Positions 19,446-27,277 of a stretch of 64,000 nt of DNA are shown piece by piece. The notes under the pieces were generated by a model. That model ran no database searches. It was not told the origin of the DNA and saw only the letters and a program-made list of their open reading frames with translations. The DNA is from Ustilago trichophora. Lineage: Eukaryota > Basidiomycota > Ustilaginomycetes > Ustilaginales > Ustilaginaceae. The stretch covers positions 248,001-312,000 of the forward strand of contig OOIN01000035.1 in NCBI GenBank assembly GCA_900323505.1, read 5' to 3'. A program made the position numbers and the translations under genes. Numbering within the stretch: the stretch's first letter is position 1; every line of letters starts with the position of its first letter.

Positions 19446-19868
19446 ACATACAGTAACAGCACTTGGGGCCTTTTTTTTTGCTTACTTACGATTGCGAGTC
19501 CAGCTCGAGCTCCGTTGGGACCGAAGTGGTAGATGATTCGATCTCAGCGACGAATGGTGGTGAGTTCGCACGCCGTCGTTGGCTCAGAAGAACGAGTGGC
19601 TCTGGTCGGCGAGATTGACCAGGCAAGGGAAACCCCGATGAAATGCCCGTAAGACGACGCTCTCTTGGAGGATCAGTTCGGAAATACCGGTAGCTCCCGA
19701 AATGCGATTTTTGTCTTTCAAAACAATGCAGCTGACACAAAAGGAGAAGCGCATGGGATTTGACACACGGGCAATGCGTTCAGACCAACTGGCCGTGTTG
19801 ACTACATTCTGGGAAGTGGGAAGTGGGACGGTGGATCAGAAGGGTGTTGTGTAAATTCTTTTTTTCTT

Positions 19869-19877
19869 TTATCTGAT
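19869..19877 (-). promoter_or_regulatory. Candidate iron-GATA factor site (TTATCTGAT)
   Basis: Exact match to the complement of ATCWGATAA, the extended site known for fungal siderophore GATA repressors (SreA/Urbs1 class). It lies ~1.28 kb upstream of the transporter. The bases around it (TTTTATCTGATCCGA) recur at 20219. Confidence 0.5.
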
Positions 19878-20129
19878 CCGATCAAGCGCATGGTCCTCTT
19901 GTTTCAGGAAGCAGAACATTTTGGACGGCAGATGCAGATTTTTCAACTAGCGCCAATTCTTGGCAAATCTGGTGCCATCCAACCATTTTCCCATTTTCGT
20001 GGGACAATCACCGGCACGCCAGCTTCCGTTCCCAAGGTGAAATTTAGCGCGAAATGCAGACGCCAATATTTTTCATTTCGAAATCCTAAGTTGGCGTACC
20101 TCGTGAACACAGATACAAAAGAAGGCAGG

Positions 20130-20160
<31 letters not shown>
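20130..20160. repeat. A31 homopolymer
   Basis: 31 consecutive A in the transporter upstream region. Confidence 0.9.
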
Positions 20161-20163
<3 letters not shown>

Positions 20164-20218
20164 GAAAGCCTGCATATTTTGCCAGAGTGTCTGAGTGCAA
20201 ATTTTTTATTTCTTTTTC

Positions 20219-20227
20219 TTATCTGAT
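20219..20227 (-). promoter_or_regulatory. Candidate iron-GATA factor site (TTATCTGAT)
   Basis: A second exact ATCWGATAA-class match, in a context similar to the 19869 site. A duplicated regulatory block is possible. Confidence 0.5.
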
Positions 20228-20584
20228 CCGACCAATCTGATGAAAATTGGCAGGCGGCCCAACTCGCAACTCTCACAGTGTGGACATGAAAGAAGCCGTG
20301 ACACTAACTAACCTTTGTGCTCGACTCTCGCTTGTTCGACCCATGACCACATCCTACAAAACCAGCCTCACTCGCTTAGCACAGTGTCGTAACAGCTCAA
20401 CTTGCCACTCCGTCTCGTCGTTGCTTCGTCATTGGTTGGCACGGATGAATAGCGCGGATCCATCCTTCCCGCTTGCGTTTCTCGCCACATTTGGCCCTTG
20501 GACACTTGTATCGTTCATGCTGGTTCCCATTTGTGTCAAACTTTTCTGCAAGCCATGCTTCCTGGTTTGCACTTTCCGCTCGTC

Positions 20585-20593
20585 TTATCTGAT
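20585..20593 (-). promoter_or_regulatory. Candidate iron-GATA factor site (TTATCTGAT)
   Basis: Third exact match, 560 bp upstream of the transporter start codon. Confidence 0.5.
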
Positions 20594-21023
20594 TTGCTCC
20601 TTACACTTTGCTTAATGCCAACGGTTCAAGCCTATTCGTGCGACCCGCAGCGCATGAAGTTCGCTTTCCATGTCTTGGCTTGTTTTCTTCGGCTCCTTTC
20701 TGCATGTGCAGCTTGCATCCCCCCTCCGTGCCTGAGAGAAAAAGTTTTCTCACCCGAACCATTCCGGGCCCCGCTCGTCCACTCTTGTCTCTACTACTCT
20801 CATGCCCTGTTCGCAGAGCCAAGAGAGTCGTCCCTTCGCGATCTCGCTTGCCATTCTTTTCGCCATCCCTCGTCAGGGGTGCACTCATTCTGCCTGGGCC
20901 GGCACTTCTTGGTTCCTCGGCTATGGACGACACGAGGTCATCTCATTTCTCGCTTGCCACTATAGCACGATCCGCATCCCACTTTCCTGATCCACTCTAC
21001 CTCGTACGTATTTAATCTCGCCG

Positions 21024-21032
21024 ATCTGATAA
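21024..21032 (+). promoter_or_regulatory. Candidate iron-GATA factor site (ATCTGATAA)
   Basis: Fourth exact ATCWGATAA match, ~120 bp upstream of the start codon and in the opposite orientation to the other three. Confidence 0.55.
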
Positions 21033-21051
21033 ACTTTTTCTCCTACTCTGT

Positions 21052-21077
21052 CCCCCCCCCCCCCCCCCCCCCCCCCC
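21052..21077. repeat. C26 homopolymer
   Basis: 26 consecutive C, ~75 bp upstream of the transporter start codon. On the minus strand this is a G tract that may form a quadruplex. Confidence 0.9.
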
Positions 21078-21154
21078 AATCTTGTCCCCCCTCCCTACCC
21101 CCTTACCTTCTGACTGAACTACTCGGTCCCTTCCCCCCAACCTACGACACGATC

Positions 21155-22969
21155 ATGTCGCAGCCTACCGACGTTGAGCACGTCGAGCATGTCGAGCACG
21201 CCGAGCGTTGGGATGCCTCCCAAGACTCCCACGACCACCTCGGCGAAAAGCAGATTGGTGTCATTGCTGCCGAAGCTGGTCGTACTGTAGCCGACTGGAC
21301 CCTCTGGGTTGGTATCCTTGGTATTGCCCTCGTCGCCTACCTCGCTGGTCTTGACAACAACACCATGTGGGCATGGCAGACCACCGCCACCACCAAGTTC
21401 GAACAGTACCCTGCCTACACCGCCATCACCATCGTACAGGCCGTCCTCATCGCCGTTGGCAAATTCCCAATTGCTAAGCTTGCCGACGTCTTCGGTCGTG
21501 CACAGGCATACACTGTCTCGGTCTTCTTCTGGGTCCTCGGCTTTATCATCATCGCTGTCTCTCAGAACGCCTCCAACGTTGCTGGTGGTACTGTCGTCTA
21601 CGCCATCGGCAACACCGGTGTCCAGATCATGCAGCAGATCGTTCTCGCAGACTACATCTCCACCAAGTGGCGAGGTGTCTCCATCGGCCTCGTCAGTCTG
21701 CCTTACATCATCAACTTTGCTATCGCCTCCAAGATCACCACCGCCCTCACCACAGTCACAGTCAATGGCGTCGCCACCGGCCAGATCAACCCCAACTGGC
21801 GATGGGGCCCAGGCTTCTTCGCTATCTGCGCACCCGTTGCTGCCTTCTCCATCATCCTCGCCCTTGCCATCAACCAGAGGAGGGCTAAGGCCAGAGGTCT
21901 CGTCCCTATCCACCCTTACAAGACCATGCCAGTCCTTGCTGCTATGTACTCCTTCCTCATCGACATTGACGCTCTCGGTCTCTTCCTCATCTGCGGAGGC
22001 TTCCTCATGTTCCTCTTGCCCCTCAACCTTGCCAAGCTCCAAGGCGACGGTTGGTCGACTGGTTGGATCATTGCCATGCTCGTTCTTGGTGGTGTCATGA
22101 TCATTGCTTTCTGGGTGTGGGAGATGTACGCCCCCAAGCCCATCCTCAACAGGCGATGGAGGCTCAACAAGGATGTCCACTTCGCCACTGCCATCGGCTT
22201 TTTCGACTTCTTCAGCTTCTACGCCTCGTGGGTCCCTGCCTACTACTGGAGTATGATCGTCATGGGTTACGACAACCAGGGCGCCACCTACTTCTCAAAC
22301 TGCCAGTCCTTGGCTCTGACCGTCTTCGGCATCACAGCCGGCTTCATCTCGGCCGGCACCAAGAACTACAAATGGGTCATGGTATCTGGCGCTGTCATCC
22401 GCATGGTCGGTATTGGTCTCATGATCAAGTACCGTGAATTTGGCTCCTCAAATGTTCAGGCAGTCATGCCTCAGGTTCTGCAAGGTCTTGGCGGTGGCTT
22501 CCTCGGTATCACCCTCCAGGTCGCTGCCCAGGTCAGCGTTCGACACCAGGACGTAGCCACCGTCACTGCCTACTTCTTGCTCCTCACCGAGATCGGAGGT
22601 GCCTGCGGTAACGCTCTTGTTGGTGCAGTTCAGACCAATGTTCTTCCTGGCTACTATGAAAAGTACCTGCCCATGCTCAACGCCACTGAACGCGCTTCGA
22701 TCTACGCTAGCCCATTCGGTGCCGTCGCCCTCTACCCCATTGGAACTCCTGAACGAGCTGGTATGATTAGCGCCTACAACGACTACGTGCACATCCTGCT
22801 CATCGTCGCCATTGTCCTTTCGGTCCCACCCATCATTCTCGGTCTCCTCATCAACAACCGCAAGCTCAATGACAAGCAGAACTGTGTCAGCAACGAGCTC
22901 GCCGGCATGAGGCGCCTTTCCAAAGACAGCGACGAGCCTTCCTCTGAGGGCTCAATCGACAAGCACTGA
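21155..22969 (+). CDS. Siderophore-iron transporter (MFS, SIT family)
   Basis: 604 residues in one exon. After a His/Glu-rich cytosolic N-terminus (VEHVEHVEHAER) come about 14 predicted membrane spans, starting near residue 45 (TLWVGILGIALVAYLAGLDN). The Y-x-A-G-L-D-N-x-T segment, the loop GKFPIAKLADVFGRAQAY (MFS motif A: GxLADxxGR) and the IVLADYISTKWRGVSIGL region are typical of fungal siderophore-iron transporters (Sit1/Arn/MirB/TafA group). Such proteins take up ferric siderophores by proton symport at the plasma or endosomal membrane. Which siderophore is used cannot be read from the sequence. Four ATCWGATAA sites lie in the upstream region, consistent with repression by an iron-sensing GATA factor such as Urbs1. 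No neighbouring siderophore biosynthesis gene is seen. Confidence 0.9.
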   Translation: MSQPTDVEHVEHVEHAERWDASQDSHDHLGEKQIGVIAAEAGRTVADWTLWVGILGIALVAYLAGLDNNTMWAWQTTATTKFEQYPAYTAITIVQAVLIAVGKFPIAKLADVFGRAQAYTVSVFFWVLGFIIIAVSQNASNVAGGTVVYAIGNTGVQIMQQIVLADYISTKWRGVSIGLVSLPYIINFAIASKITTALTTVTVNGVATGQINPNWRWGPGFFAICAPVAAFSIILALAINQRRAKARGLVPIHPYKTMPVLAAMYSFLIDIDALGLFLICGGFLMFLLPLNLAKLQGDGWSTGWIIAMLVLGGVMIIAFWVWEMYAPKPILNRRWRLNKDVHFATAIGFFDFFSFYASWVPAYYWSMIVMGYDNQGATYFSNCQSLALTVFGITAGFISAGTKNYKWVMVSGAVIRMVGIGLMIKYREFGSSNVQAVMPQVLQGLGGGFLGITLQVAAQVSVRHQDVATVTAYFLLLTEIGGACGNALVGAVQTNVLPGYYEKYLPMLNATERASIYASPFGAVALYPIGTPERAGMISAYNDYVHILLIVAIVLSVPPIILGLLINNRKLNDKQNCVSNELAGMRRLSKDSDEPSSEGSIDKH

Positions 22970-23545
22970 GTGCATCATGGTGCCTTAAAGTTCATGGAAT
23001 TCTCGCGCGCCATCGCCCCTACCCTTCACTCAACTTAATACCTGGCTATACAGCCGTCCCCTCATCAATGCACCTTCTTCCCGCTGCTGCTTTATCTAGC
23101 CGGGCTGGGCTCTACATTGTTCAAAATTATCTCTTCTTGGGTTGTAACATGGAAATACCACATGCCTTTTGTCACGCAAGCACCTTCGACTGTGTGTCTC
23201 GTCTTGTGCCATGAGCGAAGTGAGCGCGGTGCAGTATGCTGCTTGAGAATAGACCTGCACCTGAACCTTGCTAATGCCTGTCTGTGTAAAGCGTAGAAAG
23301 CACCTCTTCGGGTCCGCTAGTCACGAGTAGCATAGACAGCTCACAAGGAGTGAGACTCTCCAGTGTTTGACACCGAGCTTTTGAGCAATCGTTCCACCGT
23401 CGGCAACAAGCATTCGGCTAATTTGATGTTGCATGTCTTAGCAGCTGATCACACAGTGCTCCTCGCAAGTGATGTTGGACCCGGCAGCACCCCAGCGACC
23501 ACCAGGTTGCCTCCTCCGAGCAGTCACCCTAGCAAGCAACCCCTG
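22970..23545. other. 3' flank of the transporter gene
   Basis: 576 bases with no supported gene, ending at the first element of the MITE cluster. Confidence 0.5.
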
Positions 23546-23548
23546 ATT

Positions 23549-23689
23549 CACATCCTAAAAAAGAGAAAGATCCGACCGCGTAGCCACCCCCGGAGCCACC
23601 CAGGTGGCTACTTGGCTGGCTCCTCGCCGTAGCCACCCCACGTGCTGTTGGTGACTACGCGAATGTATTCTTACTTTTTTCAGGATATG
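23549..23689. mobile_element. Foldback MITE, family A copy 2
   Basis: 141 bp. Left end CACATCCTAAAAAAGAG, right end TTTTTTCAGGATATG. It is flanked by ATT on both sides (23546-23548, 23690-23692), a 3-bp target duplication. The interior carries several AGCCACCC/GGTGGCT units. Confidence 0.75.
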
Positions 23690-23725
23690 ATTTGGGTGTT
23701 TGCTCTGGGTGGCAGCCACGTCTTG

Positions 23726-23882
23726 ACGTGAGTGGCCCATAACAGAGTCAGGCCCATTAAAGAATCAGCAATACAAAATATGCACATTTTTGTAATCCTA
23801 CTTGAAATTTTATGAACACTTTGGGGAAAAATTGGATTTGTGATTCTTTGATGGGCCTGACTCTGTTATGGGCCACTCACGT
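23726..23882. mobile_element. TA-type MITE, family B copy 1
   Basis: 157 bp with ~45-bp terminal inverted repeats starting ACGTGAGTGGCCCATAACAG. The right end is followed by TA; on the left TA has become TG. The interior is AT-rich (TACAAAATATGCACA...). Confidence 0.8.
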
Positions 23883-23889
23883 TATGATT

Positions 23890-23987
23890 CACATCGTAAA
23901 AAACGGAAAAATCCGTCACGAAGCCACCCAGCAAAGCCACCCCCCCTGGGTGGCTTCGTGACGGATTTTTCCTTTTTTTGCGATATG
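23890..23987. mobile_element. Foldback MITE, family A copy 3 (near-perfect hairpin)
   Basis: 98 bp with arms of ~42 bp almost identical (CACATCGTAAAAAACGGAAA... mirrored to ...GCGATATG). It is flanked by ATT (23887-23889 and 23988-23990). It lies 5 bp beyond the TA that follows family B copy 1. Confidence 0.85.
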
Positions 23988-24149
23988 ATTGGGGAAGGCC
24001 CCGAGCGTGGCTTCAAGACGGAGTGCCATTTCTGTACGATGTGATCAATGGGCCAGTCACGTTGACAGAAGCGAAGGTTTGATCGAAGAAACAAATATTG
24101 TCAGGGGGTCAGTTCTCGTGTTTCGTCTGTGATATGGACCAGGCTATCG

Positions 24150-24235
24150 ACATTCATATCGTCAAAAAAAGTGAAACGTCGTCCCTGGAGCCACCTCAGG
24201 TAATTGCTAGGGTGGCTCCATGCGCCCACTTTTTT
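24150..24235. mobile_element. Degenerate family A element
   Basis: Left end CATATCGTCAAAAAAAGTG preceded by ATT. A GGAGCCACC/GGTGGCTCC pair lies inside. The right end has decayed into a T/G-rich tract (24228-24300). Confidence 0.55.
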
Positions 24236-24403
24236 GTTTTATGTTTTGTTTTTGTTTTTGTTTGTTTTTTTTTTGTTTTTTTTTTTTTTTGGAAAAAGAA
24301 GAAAAAAACTAATTTGAAGCTGCGTCTGTTCATGATTCGAATAAACTGCAGAATATGACTCCAGCGTCGGGTAGCAGGAAGCAATTTACGAATCGCGGAA
24401 AAT

Positions 24404-24544
24404 TAACGTGACTGGCCCATTAAAGGGTCAGGCCCTTTAGTGGGTCACCAATACAAATTTGAGGAACTTTTGTACTCAAACTTACAATTTTTGAAATTTT
24501 TCTTGGTATTGGTGACCCACTAATGGGCCTGACCCAGTAATGAA
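24404..24544. mobile_element. TA-type MITE, family C copy 1, right end truncated
   Basis: Left TA then ACGTGACTGGCCCATTAAAG. The inverted partner (GGTGACCCACTAATGGGCCT) is present, but the outermost ~15 bp of the right end are lost. Confidence 0.65.
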
Positions 24545-24606
24545 CTTTTTTTTTGCATTTTGCCACGTCAAGGAGCCACACAACTTGTGACAACGACCTG
24601 TTGATT

Positions 24607-24929
24607 CATATTCTGAAAAAAAGGAAACGCCAGCCCGAAGCCACCCCTGTAGCCAGCCAGGGTGGCTACATTGAGAAACCATCCAGGGTGTCTAACGGGA
24701 GTGGCCCATAACAGAGTCAGGCCCATCAAAGAATCAGCAATACAAAATATGCACACTTTTGTATTCCTACTTGAAATTTTATGAACACTTTGGGGAAAAA
24801 TTGTATTCGTGATTCTTTAATGGGCCTGATTCTGTTATGGGCCACTCCCGTTACATTGAGAAGCCAGCCAGATCGGGGGTGGCTTCAGCGGTGGCTTTGT
24901 GACGGATTTCTTCCTTTTTTCAGGATGTG
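24607..24929. mobile_element. Family A element split by a nested family B MITE
   Basis: Left end CATATTCTGAAAAAAAGGAAA (24607) and right end CCTTTTTTCAGGATGTG (24929) bracket two half-elements (24607-24692 and 24854-24929). They are separated by a complete family B copy with TA at both sides. The A family therefore inserted before this B copy. Confidence 0.75.
24693..24853. mobile_element. TA-type MITE, family B copy 2 (complete, nested)
   Basis: 161 bp including TA at both ends. Termini are ACGGGAGTGGCCCATAACAG and its complement. Within each end GGCCCAT occurs twice, 17 bp apart. Confidence 0.88.
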
Positions 24930-25015
24930 AAATTTTGGTGACCCACTAACGGGCCCAGTCACGTTAAGTTAACGGGTCTGACCCACCATGTCCTGAAAAG
25001 TGGAAATATCCGTAT

Positions 25016-25170
25016 CACATTGTAAAAAGAGGAAAAGTTGGTCCCGGGAACCACCCTAGCAACCACCCGGAGCAAGCACCTAGATCGGGGGTGCTTGCGG
25101 GGTGGCTCCCCAGTAGCAACCACCCGGGATGATTGCTATAGTGGCTCTGGGGTCCAACTTTTACGTTCTT
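25016..25170. mobile_element. Family A element, diverged
   Basis: Left end CACATTGTAAAAAGAGGAAA. The interior has GAACCACC, AACCACCC and GGTGGCTCC units. The right arm ends near CCAACTTTTACG. The arms are recognisable but no target duplication is clear. Confidence 0.6.
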
Positions 25171-25179
25171 TAGCTCAGT

Positions 25180-25339
25180 TAACGGGAGTGGCCCATAACA
25201 GAGTCAGCCCATTAAAGAATCAGCAACACAAAATATGCACACTTTTGTATTCCTACTTGAAATTTTATGAACACTTTGGGGAAAAATTGGATTTGCGATT
25301 CTTTGATGGGCCTGACTCCGTTACGGGCCACTCACGTTA
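25180..25339. mobile_element. TA-type MITE, family B copy 3 (complete)
   Basis: 160 bp including TA at both ends. It is nearly identical to copies 1 and 2, including the ATTTTATGAACACTTTGGGG core, so spread was recent or concerted. Confidence 0.88.
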
Positions 25340-25552
25340 CACAATGGACGTCTTATTCTTCACGATAAAAAATTGCGTTCAAAAGCAAAAGCAAAGATGG
25401 CTATGATAATGCCTTTATTCCTTGATTAGACTTGAGGTGCGACAAAAAGATCTCGTTTTTCTTGTTTTTTTTTTCTTGTTTTTTTTTTTTCTTTTCTCGA
25501 ATCGATTAAAGAAATTTTTTTGAAGCAGTCATGACATGACTCAATATCTAAT

Positions 25553-25700
25553 GTGTTATGGGCCACTCCTGTTAACGGGTCAGGCCCATTAGTGGGTCAC
25601 CAATACGATTTTGAGGAGCTGTTGTACTGAAACTTCGGATTTTTTTGGACGCTTTTTGCGAAAAGAGTAACGGCGACCCCCTAATGGGCCAGTCACGTTA
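25553..25700. mobile_element. Family B right-end remnant fused to family C copy 2
   Basis: A B-type right end (GTTATGGGCCACTCCTGTTA) runs straight into a left-truncated C element (ACGGGTCAGGCCCATTAGTG...) that ends with a complete right terminus and TA at 25699-25700. Confidence 0.6.
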
Positions 25701-25713
25701 ACTTAACTTAACT

Positions 25714-25874
25714 TAACGGGACTGGCCCATTAACGGGCCAGGCCCATTTGTGGGTCACTAATACAAATTCGAGGAGCTTTTGTATTTCAGCTTCAAATCT
25801 TTTGAACACTTTTCGCAAAAATTGTAGTGCTGACCCACTAATGGGTCTGACCCGTTAATGGGCCAGTCACGTTA
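25714..25874. mobile_element. TA-type MITE, family C copy 3 (complete)
   Basis: 161 bp including TA at both ends. Termini are ACGGGACTGGCCCATTAACG and the complement of ACGTGACTGGCCCATTAACG. GGCCCAT is repeated at a 17-bp period in each end. An ACTTA triplication (25700-25715) separates it from the previous element. Confidence 0.85.
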
Positions 25875-26165
25875 TCCTAAAAAACGTAAAATTACGACAG
25901 CAAAGCCACCCGTGATGCCACCCCCGATCAGCTGGCTTTCTGTGAAGCCAGCCAATTGGGGGTGTGCCTTCGAGGGTGGCTTCATGACGGATTTCCTCTT
26001 TTTACGATGTGATTCATGATTGGTGACCCACTAATGGGCCTGACCCGTCAATGGGTCAGTCATGTTATCTCAAAATCACATCCTAAAAAATGGAAAAATC
26101 CGTCACGAAGCCACCCTCGAAGCCACCCTGGGTGGCTACACTATTGAAGCCACCTCATCACTCCA
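25875..26165. mobile_element. Mosaic of family A and C fragments
   Basis: Holds a left-truncated A element (25875-26011, right end ACGATGTG followed by ATT), a right-half C fragment (26018-26067) and a left-end-only A fragment (from 26077, CACATCCTAAAAAATGG). Reciprocal ends are missing, so the pieces are remnants. Confidence 0.6.
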
Positions 26166-27277
26166 GGCAGACTGGCCCGACAGCCCGCCAGCACAGCCTG
26201 CAGGACTGTTACGGGACACCAAGTCCCAGTTCGAGAAAGACACGCCTGATATTCTCAAACTCAATTCGAGTTTGAGAAATTAGTATGACGGATTCTTGAA
26301 ATCAGGAAGTGCAGCCAGGAAAGCACGACTTGACTGGTATTGAGCTGTGTAACTCGGTGGGAGCAAAGGGCAAGGTGCTCAACACCATCTGTGATGGTGA
26401 GCAAGCTCTTAATGGCTCAGTAAGGTGTTAGGAGAGCCGCATGCGCAAGTTGCGTGCTGGCTGGAGGCCCAAGCTTGGTGCACATGCAGGTCGAGTGCAC
26501 TCAGCTTGGGGCAAGCAATTATATATACTTCTTCTTCACTTGCAGTGTGATGAGCCGGGCTCATCCACTCTACTCTTTACTTTTGTTATATCAAGAATAC
26601 CTCTCAGTCTCGCTTTGTAAGCATTCTCAGTTGTACCAATTGCAGTAGCAGTGCTTTGCAGTCATGCACAGTCTGTGCTTGTCCTCAGCCTCAGGAGAGC
26701 CTGTCTTTGAACTTTGTCAGCACCTACACTGACGCTGCAACACCTCCATCGCAGCCGGAACCTCAACCAGGGCCTGGAACCTCAACCAGTCCATATACAG
26801 TATCGCCAAACCACGGCCAGGACCACTGGAGAGCGTCAAGAACACTTGCGCTTGATCCTAGTGTTCAGTTATATACCCTTACTCCAATGGCAAAGCTCAT
26901 TGTGCCGTATTGCCTCTGAACAGAGTGTTCACAGGAGTTAGTTGAGCTCAAAGATCTTAGTAGGATCTTTCTTGAGGTTGTAGCAACATTGAGAAAGCGC
27001 CAGTCTATTTTGCGGACTTGGGCATCCTCAAGGGCAGCAAGTTTTGGCAAACTGAGGCTCGCGCCTAAGTCTCATTTCGAGAATCACGTTAGGGTCATTT
27101 TGGATCTCATTCTCATCTTGAGAAACTCAAGTGGCAGATATTTGAGCTCAGGCACACGACCCCTGACAGCAGTCACTTCCCTTGCCTTTTGTCTCACGCT
27201 CTTCCACTGTCTTGTTGCCGCTTCCTTCATTGCCACAACCGCTGTATCTCCCTCCCCCTCACCACATCGCTTGCATT
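26166..27277. other. Non-coding stretch before the Tnp2-like pseudogene
   Basis: 1.1 kb without a supported gene. It has an inverted CTCAAACTC/GAGTTTGAG pair near 26255-26277. It may contain the 5' part of the transposable element, but no terminal repeat was found. Confidence 0.4.

Larger units (their letters stand above)
19030..21154. promoter_or_regulatory. 2.1-kb upstream region of the siderophore transporter
   Basis: No supported gene. It carries a GTACTGTAC cluster (19419-19445), an A31 tract (20130-20160), a C26 tract (21052-21077) and four ATCWGATAA-type sites (listed separately). Short open frames here show no family signal. Confidence 0.6.

Noticed and set aside
21119..22180. Asp/Glu/Gly-rich minus-strand frame in the transporter gene
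   Set aside because: Antisense shadow of a membrane protein gene; no motif.
23549..26165. CRISPR-like array of repeats
   Set aside because: Repeats are inverted, differ in length and carry target duplications; they are MITEs in a eukaryotic genome.
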